The notes: generated by a model from the letters alone, not told the origin. Counted from the first letter of the stretch, positions 45,185 to 54,240 are shown. The stretch: DNA of 64,000 nt from Flavobacterium frigoris (GCF_900111075.1 NZ_FOFZ01000005.1:165666-229665), one strand, 5' to 3'. Translations and numbers: made by a program.

Positions 45185-46468
45185 TTACTTTATTAAAGCA
45201 ACTAATTCTTTTGTGAGATTCTTTCTGGAAAATTTTTGCAAACCTACACCATTCGATTTTAGTTTCCCTTCTAAAAATTGATTGTAAAAGTCCAAAATTA
45301 CACTTTTCAATCTTGTTTTCTCCGAATATTCAAAAAATACTCCTGTATTGGTATTCGTAATGATTTCGGCAAAATCAGAATCTTTTGGTCCGATAGCAAC
45401 AATTGGCCTGTTGGAAACCATATACTCAAACAACTTACCTGGAATAATGCTCTTAGTGTCTTGAGAATCAATTTCGATCAATAACAAAACTTGTGATTTG
45501 CGCTGGTGAGCAATCGCTTCTCCGTGCGAAACATATCCTAAATTATTCAAATAGGGATTTAATCCAAATTGTGAAATAGTTTCCAGTACTTCCTGACTTA
45601 CTGCTCCTATTAATTTTATCTCTAAATGCGAGTTGAAATCTGGAATATCATTGATTAACTCCACTAAACATTCCCATAAAATCGTAGGGTTTCGCTCAGA
45701 AAGAAAGGAACCAATGTGCGCCAAACTAAACTTGGTGTCCAATGGCTGGATTTCTATATTCTCGACGTCATATCCATTTGTAATCACTGCAATAGGTTTC
45801 GTTGTAATAGCTTGAAATTCTGTTTTTGTAGTCTTGCTCGTAACAATAATCGTGTCTGCAGTATTCAAAACTTTATGTTCTAACCTCTTATGCTTCTTAG
45901 TGGCATAATTTGATAATCGCAACGATTTATGATAGCCAATAGTAGTCCATGGATCCCTGAAATCAGCAAACCACTTTAAATCTAACTTCTGTTTTAACTG
46001 CAATCCGATGAGATGTAAACTATGCGGTGGCCCCGAAGTGATAATCGTATCAATATTATTTTCTGCAATGTATTTTTCTAAATAAGAAACCGAGGGTTTC
46101 ACCCATAAAAACCGCGCGTCAGGAATAAACAGATTCCCTCTTATTAAAAGAAAAAGTTTATCCATTAAGGACTGTTTTTTCTGGTTTGGAATGATTCCGG
46201 AACTTATTTTCTTGGTTTTATTCTTAGAAAAAAAAGAAGCTAATTGATAAGGCTCAAAAATTTTATGCTTCAATACAGTTACCTTATCCGAAACTTCTTT
46301 TATTAAATTTTCATCAACAATGGGATATGTAGGGTTCTCTGGCACATAAACTATGGGCTGAACTCCAAAATCAGGTAAATATTTTGCAAATTTAAGCCAA
46401 CGTTGAACACCTGGTCCTCCTGCAGGCGGCCAATAATAAGTTATGATTAAGATTTTTTTGTTTTCCAA
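45185..46468 (-). CDS. Glycosyltransferase, GT4-like
   Basis: A 427-residue sugar transferase of the GT-B fold. The N-terminus MENKKILIITYYWPPAGGPG is the usual first strand and glycine loop of this group (WcaI/GT4-like). A Rossmann segment with an IITSGPPHSLHLIGL motif (about 133-148) and a later GxxE-like acceptor/donor region with PGKLFEYMVSNRPIVAIGPK (about 335-354) supply the nucleotide-sugar site. It has no signal or membrane helix, so it acts at the inner face of the inner membrane. The start codon is TTG at 46468; a stop lies in frame upstream before any ATG. It heads the flippase unit. Confidence 0.88.
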   Translation of the reverse strand: MENKKILIITYYWPPAGGPGVQRWLKFAKYLPDFGVQPIVYVPENPTYPIVDENLIKEVSDKVTVLKHKIFEPYQLASFFSKNKTKKISSGIIPNQKKQSLMDKLFLLIRGNLFIPDARFLWVKPSVSYLEKYIAENNIDTIITSGPPHSLHLIGLQLKQKLDLKWFADFRDPWTTIGYHKSLRLSNYATKKHKRLEHKVLNTADTIIVTSKTTKTEFQAITTKPIAVITNGYDVENIEIQPLDTKFSLAHIGSFLSERNPTILWECLVELINDIPDFNSHLEIKLIGAVSQEVLETISQFGLNPYLNNLGYVSHGEAIAHQRKSQVLLLIEIDSQDTKSIIPGKLFEYMVSNRPIVAIGPKDSDFAEIITNTNTGVFFEYSEKTRLKSVILDFYNQFLEGKLKSNGVGLQKFSRKNLTKELVALIK

Positions 46469-46546
46469 TTTATGATTTAATATTCAATTGATATTGATTG
46501 ATTTTTGAATGAAATTAGTGATTTCAGATTTCTACAAATTAAACGA

Positions 46547-47005
46547 TCAATTTCCATTTAATTTTTCCAATTCCTCGATATCTAGAATGTCTTTTGCTCT
46601 GTTTGTAGCTTTTTTGGCAATAATCAAATTATCATAATCAATAAAATAAACAGGACTTTCTTTAATCATCAAAACAGTGGCGTCATTTAAAAGCGAATCA
46701 AATGATTTATCTTCCAAACCTTTAACGGCGGTCATTATATCCAATCGCAAACCATAACTCAATGTGAAATCTGTCCAACCAGGAATAAATTGCATGGTTT
46801 CAATGGTTTCAAAATCTCCTAAATCAATAGATTTTAATGCCTTTCTTAAATTAATTCGATTCTCAGGAGTGTCTTCTAAATAAATATCAATATCTCCTGT
46901 ATTGCGATTATAACCATAAATATTTACGGCAAAACCTCCAATAGTTAAATATCTAACTTTGTTTTGAAAAAAACTATTCCAAATAGCAACTATTTGCTCA
47001 TTCAT
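46547..47005 (-). CDS. Minimal nucleotidyltransferase (MNT-like)
   Basis: A 152-residue member of the polymerase-beta nucleotidyltransferase fold. The active site is complete: GG at 23-24 (YLTIGGFAVNIYG), the DxD pair Asp38/Asp40 in TGDIDIYLED, and a third acid, Asp89, in LRLDIMTAV. C-terminally there is a short alpha-helical tail (YDNLIIAKKATNRAKDILDI). It resembles DUF6036 or the MNT half of MNT/HEPN toxin-antitoxin modules. Here the partner is not HEPN but a 54-residue protein encoded just upstream, whose stop overlaps this start by one base (TAATG). It may transfer AMP or another nucleotide to a protein or RNA; the target is unknown. Confidence 0.83.
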   Translation of the reverse strand: MNEQIVAIWNSFFQNKVRYLTIGGFAVNIYGYNRNTGDIDIYLEDTPENRINLRKALKSIDLGDFETIETMQFIPGWTDFTLSYGLRLDIMTAVKGLEDKSFDSLLNDATVLMIKESPVYFIDYDNLIIAKKATNRAKDILDIEELEKLNGN

Positions 47006-47169
47006 TATTTTTTAGATTGTATTTTCTGCGCTGTTTTAAGCATATAAGAAACCTCTAAAATCGCCATTAATCGTTCTAATCTTTCGAGATAAGAAAGCGA
47101 TTTAATTTCGACAATTCTTTTAGCTTCTAACTCCTTTGGAGTCCCACAATTAAGCACTACCTTTTTCAT
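47005..47169 (-). CDS. 54-residue protein coupled to the nucleotidyltransferase
   Basis: An ATG at 47169 opens a 54-residue frame, MKKVVLNCGTPKELEAKRIV, then EIKSLSYLERLERLMAILEV and SYMLKTAQKIQSKK. It is amphipathic and mostly helical, with a Leu/Ile/Met-rich second half (YLERLERLMAILEVSYMLK). Its stop codon shares a base with the start of the nucleotidyltransferase gene, and it has its own -7 promoter element. Size, coupling and order fit the antitoxin-like member of a two-gene module, but I have no family match for it; this function is inference. Confidence 0.72.
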   Translation of the reverse strand: MKKVVLNCGTPKELEAKRIVEIKSLSYLERLERLMAILEVSYMLKTAQKIQSKK

Positions 47170-47192
47170 TATTGCTTTTTTTTAGATTACAA

Positions 47193-47200
47193 CAAAGATA
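47193..47200 (-). promoter_or_regulatory. Promoter element of the small-protein/nucleotidyltransferase unit
   Basis: Reads TATCTTTG on the minus strand, about 24 bases before the start at 47169, so this pair does not depend on the YfhO gene for transcription. Confidence 0.55.
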
Positions 47201-47272
47201 CTAAATGAATAATGAAGTAATAAGATCAATAAATAATGAACACTACTTCTAAAGTTCTTAAATCAAAAATCG

Positions 47273-49726
47273 TTACTCAACATTCTTAAATCTTTTCTTT
47301 CTTTCATAATAAATTCCACCTCCTAAAAGCAATAACATACCCAAAGCACTAAATAAGGTGATCATACTTCCTGTTTTAATAACTTGGGGCTCAAATTTGA
47401 ATTCAATCGTATGCTCTCCTCCAGGTACAATCAAAGCTCTCAATACATAATCAACAGGAAAATGGGCTGTTTTCACACCATCAATGTAAGCATTCCATCC
47501 ATCTTCATAATAAATTTCAGAGAAAACTGCTAAGCCTTCCTTTTTATTATTAGAGGTGTATTTTATATAATTGGGTTTGTATATATCTATTTTTATTGTT
47601 CCTGATGTATCTAAATTCCTCTTTAAACGGGCGTTTTTAAATTTATCACCATACAGATGAATATTGAAAATAGCCGCACGTTTAGTGTCAAACCTGTCTA
47701 ACATTCTCATTTCTTCATTAGACTTATTCACTAATTTAACATCATTGACAAACCAAGCGTTACCATTAGCATTTGGATTTATAGTTGGGAATTCTTTTCC
47801 CTCTTTATTGGTCTGTATAATGTATTTAACATTCAACATATTTAGAATTTCCATGTTGCTTTTAGCAATTTGATAATCAAACAACTGTTGTACTTTTCGT
47901 GGTTTTGCAGCATGATACCCTCCGATAGATTTATGAAAATATGAGGCTCTTGCACTCGAAAAATTACCACTTACTTCAAAAACACGATAATGACTTGTGT
48001 CCTTTAATATCATAGCATCAGAAGGAGTTTCTTGGAAAGGAACTTCTACTTCTCTACTACTAACAAAATCTTCTGCCGAAACATAATTTTTATCAACAAA
48101 AAACAAATCGGAAACCATAAATAATCCCACAAGAATTATCGCGGTATTCTGCGCTATTTTATTTTTTATAAATAACCAAAGAGCTCCAGCTGCTAAAAGT
48201 ATAAAAAATCCAGATCTGAGCAAATCTGCTGAATAAAGTGTTTTTCTATCTTCTTTTAGAGCGCGGACAAAATTTGGCCCCATACTTCTTAAATAACCTG
48301 CATCATTTGCACTTGAAAAATCAAACATTCCTTTACCGATAAATAATAAAGCTATAATACCAAAAGTGGCGATGCTAGACTTCCATAAACCATCCCATTG
48401 TTTTTCTTTATCTGATTTGAAAAAAGTTTGTAACCCCATAATTGCCAAAACAGGGAAACATAATTCTAAAATCACCTGTATCGAAGAGACCGCCCTGAAC
48501 TTATTGTACATAGGGACATAATCAATAAAGAAATCTGTCAAAATAGGGAAATTTTTACCCCAAGAAAGGATTAAAGCAGTAATCGCTCCAGAAAGAAAAA
48601 CATATTTAATTTTTCGATCATCAATAAACAGGGCTAAAATACCTAAAAAGAAAACTACAATTCCAATGTATGCTGGTGCAGCCACAATAGGCTGATCTCC
48701 CCAATACGTTGGCATCCCGTCTTTAGCATATTCTATGGCTTGTGCTTGTGAAATATATTGGCCTTCGCCTACCTGTTGTTGTTGCAGAAATTCTACCATC
48801 TCAGAGTCTTTACTCAAACTTTCATTGTTTGATCCACCAAAAAGTCTTGGAGCAATAAGATTGAAACTTTCAGCTATGCCATAGCTATATTCGGTAATAT
48901 AATCTCTAGTCATAGCGCTTGAAGAAGTACTTTTTGAACCATCAGGATTAAAACTTAATTCACTTTTACCTCTGGTACTAAAACTGGCATATTCTGAAGT
49001 TGCTAACAAGTTTGTTGCATTGGCGCCAATGGCAAATATTCCAGCGATGGCAAGAACTACAAGAGAATTTAAAAGTGGTTTATATGATTTGTCCTTAATA
49101 TCCAAATAGATAAAATAAGCCGAAAGGATCAGCAAGAAAATCAATAAATAATAGGTCATTTGAAAGTGATTGGCATTAATTTCTAATGCTGTCGCAAACA
49201 TCGTCAATAAACCTCCGAGAACGTATTTTTTTTGGAATACCAATATAAAACCTGCAATCACCATTGGCATATACGCAATTGCATGTGCTTTGGCATTATG
49301 TCCTACTCCAAGTATAATAATCAAATAAGTAGAAAAACCAAAGGCTAAAGCACCAAAAAAGGCTTTTAACGGATCTGTTTTTAAAACTAATAATAAACCG
49401 TAAAAGCCTAAGAAGTATAAAAATAAATAATCTGCTGGACGCGGCAAAAATCGCAAGACATCATCTATCGCCCCTATAAAATCATAAGGATACTTCGCCC
49501 CTAACTGATAAGTAGGCATTCCACCAAAAGCACTGTTTGTCCAATAAGGCTCCACATGTTCAACGGCTCTAAAGTCATTCTGCTCTTTGGCCATACCCGT
49601 ATATTGGGCAATATCAGATTGGTAGATTTGCTTTCCTTGTAAAACGGGATAAAAATAGATTAAAGAGACAAGGACAAAACCAAGAATGGCTAAAGCGTGC
49701 GGGTAAAATTTATTTATAATTTTCAA
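47273..49726 (-). CDS. YfhO family membrane protein
   Basis: An 817-residue protein of the YfhO/GT-C-like glycosyltransferase superfamily. Twelve or more membrane segments occupy about residues 8-560, the first being ALAILGFVLVSLIYFYPVLQ. A large periplasmic loop near the N-terminus includes YPYDFIGAIDDVLRFLPRPA. A soluble C-terminal domain follows, with the phrase AEIYYEDGWNAYIDGVKTAH-like (the actual text FSEIYYEDGWNAYIDG) and a last membrane helix before a basic tail. YfhO relatives in Firmicutes glycosylate lipoteichoic acid; in Bacteroidota a role in surface glycan or lipid modification is inferred. The start is TTG. It lies upstream of a DUF4834 gene region on the same strand. Confidence 0.86.
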   Translation of the reverse strand: MKIINKFYPHALAILGFVLVSLIYFYPVLQGKQIYQSDIAQYTGMAKEQNDFRAVEHVEPYWTNSAFGGMPTYQLGAKYPYDFIGAIDDVLRFLPRPADYLFLYFLGFYGLLLVLKTDPLKAFFGALAFGFSTYLIIILGVGHNAKAHAIAYMPMVIAGFILVFQKKYVLGGLLTMFATALEINANHFQMTYYLLIFLLILSAYFIYLDIKDKSYKPLLNSLVVLAIAGIFAIGANATNLLATSEYASFSTRGKSELSFNPDGSKSTSSSAMTRDYITEYSYGIAESFNLIAPRLFGGSNNESLSKDSEMVEFLQQQQVGEGQYISQAQAIEYAKDGMPTYWGDQPIVAAPAYIGIVVFFLGILALFIDDRKIKYVFLSGAITALILSWGKNFPILTDFFIDYVPMYNKFRAVSSIQVILELCFPVLAIMGLQTFFKSDKEKQWDGLWKSSIATFGIIALLFIGKGMFDFSSANDAGYLRSMGPNFVRALKEDRKTLYSADLLRSGFFILLAAGALWLFIKNKIAQNTAIILVGLFMVSDLFFVDKNYVSAEDFVSSREVEVPFQETPSDAMILKDTSHYRVFEVSGNFSSARASYFHKSIGGYHAAKPRKVQQLFDYQIAKSNMEILNMLNVKYIIQTNKEGKEFPTINPNANGNAWFVNDVKLVNKSNEEMRMLDRFDTKRAAIFNIHLYGDKFKNARLKRNLDTSGTIKIDIYKPNYIKYTSNNKKEGLAVFSEIYYEDGWNAYIDGVKTAHFPVDYVLRALIVPGGEHTIEFKFEPQVIKTGSMITLFSALGMLLLLGGGIYYERKKRFKNVE

Positions 49727-49773
49727 ATTTCCAGATTTATTTTTAAAATATGAGAGTATTAACTAGGACAAAT

Positions 49774-50055
49774 CTAATCTATTTCTTCGTAATCGACATA
49801 ATCCCCTACTTTTTTGGTTTCCCGTGGTTTGTTAGAATTTGAGGTGTTATAAATGACTTGATCACTGGACTGTGTTTTCTTCCATGAAGTATCTTGTGTC
49901 CTATTTTGTTGTTGCTGATAATTCTCTCCTGCTTTCTGCACTACTTTTTTAACTAATAAAGGCAGGAATAATTTTGCCAAAAACTTAAAAATATAATAGA
50001 AAGCCAGAATGTAAAACAGTACTCTTATAAAACCTGTAAAGGAGGCAGTTTGCAT
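49774..50055 (-). CDS. DUF4834-like small membrane protein
   Basis: A 93-residue protein. The start is ATG at 50055; the codon at 50061 is TTG. One membrane helix lies at about 5-35 (IRVLFYILAFYYIFKFLAKL), followed by a short basic motif, VKKVVQKAG, and a glutamine/asparagine-rich, disordered tail ending ETKKVGDYVDYEEID. That layout (helix, then a long polar tail with KVGDYVDYEEID) is that of the DUF4834 family of Bacteroidota. It is probably cotranscribed with YfhO, 47 bases downstream. No function is known. Confidence 0.85.
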   Translation of the reverse strand: MQTASFTGFIRVLFYILAFYYIFKFLAKLFLPLLVKKVVQKAGENYQQQQNRTQDTSWKKTQSSDQVIYNTSNSNKPRETKKVGDYVDYEEID

Positions 50056-50146
50056 AATCAAATATTTTTTAGCAAAATTAATAAATCCATCTCGAAATTT
50101 CGGGACAAAATTAAAATATCATTCTTAAATAAATGATAAAATATAG

Positions 50147-50154
50147 TACATTTG
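50147..50154 (+). promoter_or_regulatory. Candidate -7 promoter element (TACATTTG)
   Basis: Exact TAnnTTTG match 34 bases before the ATG at 50188. Confidence 0.5.
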
Positions 50155-50187
50155 AACAGCGTTATTACTTTTAAACTCAAAAAAAAT

Positions 50188-51153
50188 ATGTCAAAACTTA
50201 AAATAGTACTTGCTGCTGTGATTTTTATATTTCCAATTATTCATTACGGGCAACATACTGATGTGATTAATTCAAATAGACCCGGTGAAACCATGTCAGC
50301 CTTTGCCGTTGGAAAGTCAGTTATTCAAGTGGAAAGCGGAATTTTCGCAATCAAAGAAAACCATCGTTTATTGGGCTATGATGCTACAGGTTTTGGATTT
50401 GACCTTACTTTACGATATGGTGCATTATTAGAGCGATTAGAATTAATAGCCGACGTGCAATACCAAAACGCAAAATTCACAACCAATTTCAGTGACGCTA
50501 AGAAATCAAATTTTAAACAAACCATCTTAGGTGCTAAATACCTGATATATGACCCGTTTAAAAATCAAGAAAATAACATCAATATTTACAGCTGGAAAGC
50601 CAACCATTCTTTTAATTGGCATCAATTAGTCCCAGCTGTGTCAGTATTTGCCGGAGCAAACTTCACCATGAAAAATAATCCGTATTATTTTTCTCCAGAT
50701 GCCAGTATCTCCCCAAAAGTCATGCTGATTACTCAAAATCATCTGGGTGATGGAACATGGGTTTTTGTGACAAACATCATAGCTGATTATATCACAACTG
50801 ATTATCCAAGCTACGGATACGTACTAACATTAACAAAAGGATTTAATGACAAATGGTCCGGATTTGTTGAAAACCAAGGGTTTAAAAGTGACTTTTACAG
50901 TGACGCTATCCTTAGAGGTGGTGCGGCCTACTTGTTAAACAAAGACATGCAAATTGATGCTTCAATAAGCACAAATTTCAAAGATACACCAACAGTGCTT
51001 TATGGAGGAATAGGATTTTCTTGGCGCTATGATGCAAATTATAAGGAAGTTCGAATGAGCATTGACAGCGGCGACAGCTCCAAATCAAAGATGGAGAAGA
51101 AAGCGGGAAAAAAGATTAAAAAACGCAAAGACGAAATTGAATCTACAAAATAA
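50188..51153 (+). CDS. Outer-membrane transporter-like protein (MetA pathway family)
   Basis: A 321-residue exported protein. The start is MSKLKIVLAAVIFIFPIIHY (50188); the TTG at 50152 would hide the signal peptide behind 12 extra residues. The mature part begins DVINSNRPGETMSAFAVGKS, the opening seen in the Phenol_MetA_deg (PF13557) outer-membrane family, and continues with barrel-type segments (FDLTLRYGALLERLELIADV, GFVENQGFKSDFYSDAILRG, TVLYGGIGFSWRYD). A highly basic tail (KSKMEKKAGKKIKKRKDE) follows the barrel. The ligand is unknown. It is followed 9 bases later by a GNAT-like gene. Confidence 0.82.
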   Translation: MSKLKIVLAAVIFIFPIIHYGQHTDVINSNRPGETMSAFAVGKSVIQVESGIFAIKENHRLLGYDATGFGFDLTLRYGALLERLELIADVQYQNAKFTTNFSDAKKSNFKQTILGAKYLIYDPFKNQENNINIYSWKANHSFNWHQLVPAVSVFAGANFTMKNNPYYFSPDASISPKVMLITQNHLGDGTWVFVTNIIADYITTDYPSYGYVLTLTKGFNDKWSGFVENQGFKSDFYSDAILRGGAAYLLNKDMQIDASISTNFKDTPTVLYGGIGFSWRYDANYKEVRMSIDSGDSSKSKMEKKAGKKIKKRKDEIESTK

Positions 51154-51162
51154 GAATTTACA

Positions 51163-52281
51163 ATGATTACTATAAAAGAAGCGATTACAAAAAGTGAATT
51201 AACTGCATATGTCAAATTTCCTTTTTCCCTATATAAAGACAACGAGTTCTGGGTTCCACCCATCATTGCAGACGAGTTAGAATCTTTTGATAAAAAGAAA
51301 AACCCTGCTTTCGAGAATGCTGAAGCTTATTTTTTTCTTGCCTACAGAAATGATGAAATTGTTGGACGAATTTCAGCAATTATCAATTGGAGCGAGGTAA
51401 ATGATCAACAAAAAAAGAAAGTGCGTTTTGGATGGTTTGACGTAATTGATGATCTTGAAGTCACGAAAGCTCTTTTAGAAAAAGTATATGAATTAGGAAA
51501 GAAAAACGGACTCGAATATGTAGAAGGGCCTATGGGTTTTTCAAATCTAGATAAAGTAGGAGTATTGACCGAAGGATTTGACCAATTAGGAACGATGATT
51601 ACCTGGTATAACTATCCTTACTACGCCACCCATTTTGAACAATTGGGCTATACAACCGAAAAAGAATATATCGAAAGTAAATTTCCTTTCGAAAATGTAA
51701 AGCCTGAATTTTTTGAGAAGGCAAATGATTTGGTAAAAAGAAGATACCAACTAAGTCCACTTAATTTTAAGACTACTAAAGAGGTAATGCCGCACGTGGA
51801 TAAAATGTTTGATTTATTCAATGAATCCTATGCCTCTTTATCTTCTTTTGTAGCAATAACTGATATTCAAAAAGAATATTTTAAAAAAAAGTACATCAGC
51901 TTGATCAATCCTGAGTATATTAAATTTGTAGAAGACAAAGACCATAATATTGTTGCTTTCAGTATTGTTATGCCTTCCTTTTCTAAAGCTTTGCAAAAGG
52001 CAAAAGGAAAATTATTCCCTTTTGGTTTTATTCATTTACTTAAAGCTAAAAAACAAAGTAAAGATATGATTTTTTATCTCATTGGTGTTCATCCTAACTA
52101 TCAGAACAAGGCAGTTACAGCAATAATTTTTAATGAATACTATCTTACTTTTAAAGAAAAAGGAGTGATAAATTGCTTCCGCACACCTGAATTGGCAGAT
52201 AACATAGCCGTTCATAATCTATGGAAACATTTTAATCCAGAAATTCATTGCAGAAGAAAAACTTTCAGGATAGCATTATAA
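51163..52281 (+). CDS. GNAT-like N-acetyltransferase family protein
   Basis: A 372-residue soluble protein. The N-terminal part (SELTAYVKFPFSLYKDNEFW, VPPIIADELESFDKKKNPAF) and middle YVEGPMGFSNLDKVGVLTEG match a Bacteroidota family with GNAT-type folds that is at times mislabelled GTP cyclohydrolase. A second acyl-CoA-binding-like segment occurs near residues 295-320 (FYLIGVHPNYQNKAVTAIIF), followed by NCFRTPELADNIAVHNLWKH. The acceptor is not known. It is closely spaced (9 bases) behind the outer-membrane gene, so likely cotranscribed, and ends in a hairpin. Confidence 0.82.
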   Translation: MITIKEAITKSELTAYVKFPFSLYKDNEFWVPPIIADELESFDKKKNPAFENAEAYFFLAYRNDEIVGRISAIINWSEVNDQQKKKVRFGWFDVIDDLEVTKALLEKVYELGKKNGLEYVEGPMGFSNLDKVGVLTEGFDQLGTMITWYNYPYYATHFEQLGYTTEKEYIESKFPFENVKPEFFEKANDLVKRRYQLSPLNFKTTKEVMPHVDKMFDLFNESYASLSSFVAITDIQKEYFKKKYISLINPEYIKFVEDKDHNIVAFSIVMPSFSKALQKAKGKLFPFGFIHLLKAKKQSKDMIFYLIGVHPNYQNKAVTAIIFNEYYLTFKEKGVINCFRTPELADNIAVHNLWKHFNPEIHCRRKTFRIAL

Positions 52282-52301
52282 CTTTCCTATCGAAATTTAT
52301 A

Positions 52302-52337
52302 AAGAAGCCCATTTTACAAAAGTAAAATGGGCTTCTT
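52302..52337. terminator. Hairpin between convergent genes
   Basis: AAGAAGCCCATTTTAC (52302-52317) and its perfect complement (52322-52337), AAAA loop. The T-run after it is weak, but stem strength and position suit a bidirectional terminator. Confidence 0.8.
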
Positions 52338-52360
52338 ATATTTACAGTTTCTATAAAGCA

Positions 52361-52822
52361 TCACCTCTTACAATCCGCTTTTGACAAAACTGGTTTTCCT
52401 TCAAATTTTAATTGGCTAACATCCTTAAATTGCACTTTCCCGTTATTATCATCTATCACATCTCCGAAGCCTTCAATGTAAGTTTCTCCCTTTTTTAAAA
52501 ATGCAATCTGACGAACTGATAATATCCCTTCCGACATAAAAGTATAATCTGCAATAAGTGTGTCTCCTTTTAACTGCCCTACAAATGTCCCTTCATTTCT
52601 ATCTTTTTCAGAAAAATTGTAACTTAATTTTCCTTTAGCAACATGATTCCCTAAAATCGTCAAACTCATCAAAATAGTGTCTTTATTAATACTGCCGCTA
52701 TAACATTTTTCAGAAATAGTTACTTTACCAATCGTTTTTTCTAGAACATCTGGAGTTACTTCTTCTTTACATGAAATGAAAAGGGCGACAAATACCACAA
52801 GTACTATACTACCATTCTTCAT
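52361..52822 (-). CDS. Hypothetical lipoprotein
   Basis: A 153-residue predicted lipoprotein. The start at MKNGSIVLVVFVALFISCKE (52822) puts a lipobox (LFISC, Cys18) at the right distance; the frame from 52939 adds 39 residues of hydrophobic but non-signal-like sequence. The mature part is a small beta-rich domain (GKVTISEKCYSGSINKDTIL, NHVAKGKLSYNFSEKDRNEG, FVGQLKGDTLIADYTFMSEG) with three cysteines. It resembles many small flavobacterial envelope lipoproteins of unknown role. It is separated from the synthase gene by a terminator and reads the same way. Confidence 0.78.
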   Translation of the reverse strand: MKNGSIVLVVFVALFISCKEEVTPDVLEKTIGKVTISEKCYSGSINKDTILMSLTILGNHVAKGKLSYNFSEKDRNEGTFVGQLKGDTLIADYTFMSEGILSVRQIAFLKKGETYIEGFGDVIDDNNGKVQFKDVSQLKFEGKPVLSKADCKR

Positions 52823-52880
52823 AATTACCTTATTAATAATTCTCTTTAAATTTACACAAAAACTACATTTATAACCTATA

Positions 52881-52915
52881 AAAAAAAATCCATTCGTTAT
52901 TAGCGAATGGATTTT
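52881..52915 (-). terminator. Terminator of the alpha-oxoamine synthase gene
   Basis: AAAATCCATTCG (52885-52896) with its complement (52904-52915); an eight-base A-run at 52881-52888 is the T-run for the minus-strand gene ending at 52941. Confidence 0.9.
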
Positions 52916-52940
52916 AAATATAAATTGTAGTATAAACAAA

Positions 52941-54203
52941 CTATGCGTCTAAATCAACTTTAGTTTTTGATGCAATTTCTTTATAAGTACCATTTTCTAA
53001 CTTCTCACGAATTGCTTCAAAAGCAACTAGCGTCTCATCAATGTCAGACAATGTATGAGGAGCCGTTGGAATCACACGTAATAAAATCATTCCTTTTGGA
53101 ATCACAGGATAAATAACAATCGACAAGAAAATTCCGTAATTTTCTCTCAAATCATTTACCATAACCATCGCTTCAGGAACACTTCCTTCAAGATAAACAG
53201 GTGTTACACAAGTATTAGTGTCTCCTATGTTAAATCCTTTACTTCTTAAACCACTTTGTAGAGCATTAACATTCTCCCAAAGTTTAGCTTTCAATTCTGG
53301 GTGATTGCGTAACAGATCTAAACGTTTCAAAGAACCAATAACTTGAATCATTGGTAATGATTTAGCAAACATTTGAGAACGTAAGTTGTATTTTAGGTAA
53401 TCAATAATGTCCTTATCTGCTGCAACAAAAGCACCAATGTTAGCCATTGATTTTGCAAAAGTAGAAAAGTAAACATCAATGTCATCTTGAACTCCTTGCT
53501 CCTCACCTGCACCTGCACCTGTTTCTCCTAGTGTACCAAAACCATGTGCATCATCAACTAATAAACGGAAATTATATTTTTGCTTCATTGCAACAATCTC
53601 TCTCAGTTTTCCTTGTTGACCACGCATTCCAAAAACACCTTCAGTAATAAATAAGATACCTCCACCATTCTCTGTAGCTAATTTTGTAGCACGTTGCAGG
53701 TTTTTCTCCATGCTTTCAATGTCATTATGTCTGTAGGTAAAACGTTTACCCATATGCAGACGAACACCATCAATAATACAAGCATGAGCATCTACATCAT
53801 ATACAATTACATCATTTTTAGTAACCAAAGCATCAATAATAGATACCATTCCCTGGTAACCAAAATTCAATAAATAAGCAGATTCTTTCATTACAAAAGC
53901 TGCCAATTCATTCTCTAATTGCTCATGATATTTTGTATGACCACTCATCATTCTAGCTCCCATAGGGTAAGCTGCACCGTATTGAATCGCTGCATCGGCA
54001 TCTGCTCTTCTCACCTCAGGGTGATTCGCTAAACCTAAATAGTCGTTCAAACTCCAGTTCAAAATCTCTTTTCCACCAAACTGCATTCTTGGACCCAAAT
54101 CACCTTCTAACTTGGGGAAAACAAAATATCCCTCAGCTTGCGAAGCCCATTTTCCTAGTGGTCCTTTATTGTTCTGAATCCTTTCGAATAAATCTTTTAC
54201 CAT
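52941..54203 (-). CDS. Alpha-oxoamine synthase (serine/cysteate acyltransferase-like)
   Basis: A 420-residue PLP enzyme of the class II alpha-oxoamine synthase family, joining an acyl-CoA or acyl-ACP to an amino acid with loss of CO2. Recognisable parts are NWSLNDYLGLANHPEVRRA (about 49-67), GARMMSGHTKYHEQLENELA (about 81-100), DVDAHACIIDG, LLVDDAHGFGTLGETGAGAG (about 213-232) and the PLP lysine in FSTFAKSMANIGAF (about 247-260). Members include serine palmitoyltransferase, 2-amino-3-ketobutyrate ligase, 8-amino-7-oxononanoate synthase and, in flavobacteria, cysteate fatty-acyltransferase for sulfonolipids. Which one this is cannot be settled from sequence alone; lipid (sphingo- or sulfonolipid) synthesis is favoured by the flavobacterial setting. 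Monocistronic. Confidence 0.86.
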   Translation of the reverse strand: MVKDLFERIQNNKGPLGKWASQAEGYFVFPKLEGDLGPRMQFGGKEILNWSLNDYLGLANHPEVRRADADAAIQYGAAYPMGARMMSGHTKYHEQLENELAAFVMKESAYLLNFGYQGMVSIIDALVTKNDVIVYDVDAHACIIDGVRLHMGKRFTYRHNDIESMEKNLQRATKLATENGGGILFITEGVFGMRGQQGKLREIVAMKQKYNFRLLVDDAHGFGTLGETGAGAGEEQGVQDDIDVYFSTFAKSMANIGAFVAADKDIIDYLKYNLRSQMFAKSLPMIQVIGSLKRLDLLRNHPELKAKLWENVNALQSGLRSKGFNIGDTNTCVTPVYLEGSVPEAMVMVNDLRENYGIFLSIVIYPVIPKGMILLRVIPTAPHTLSDIDETLVAFEAIREKLENGTYKEIASKTKVDLDA

Positions 54204-54240
54204 AATATATTTAAGTAATAATTTTAACTTTAAGAAGTTG

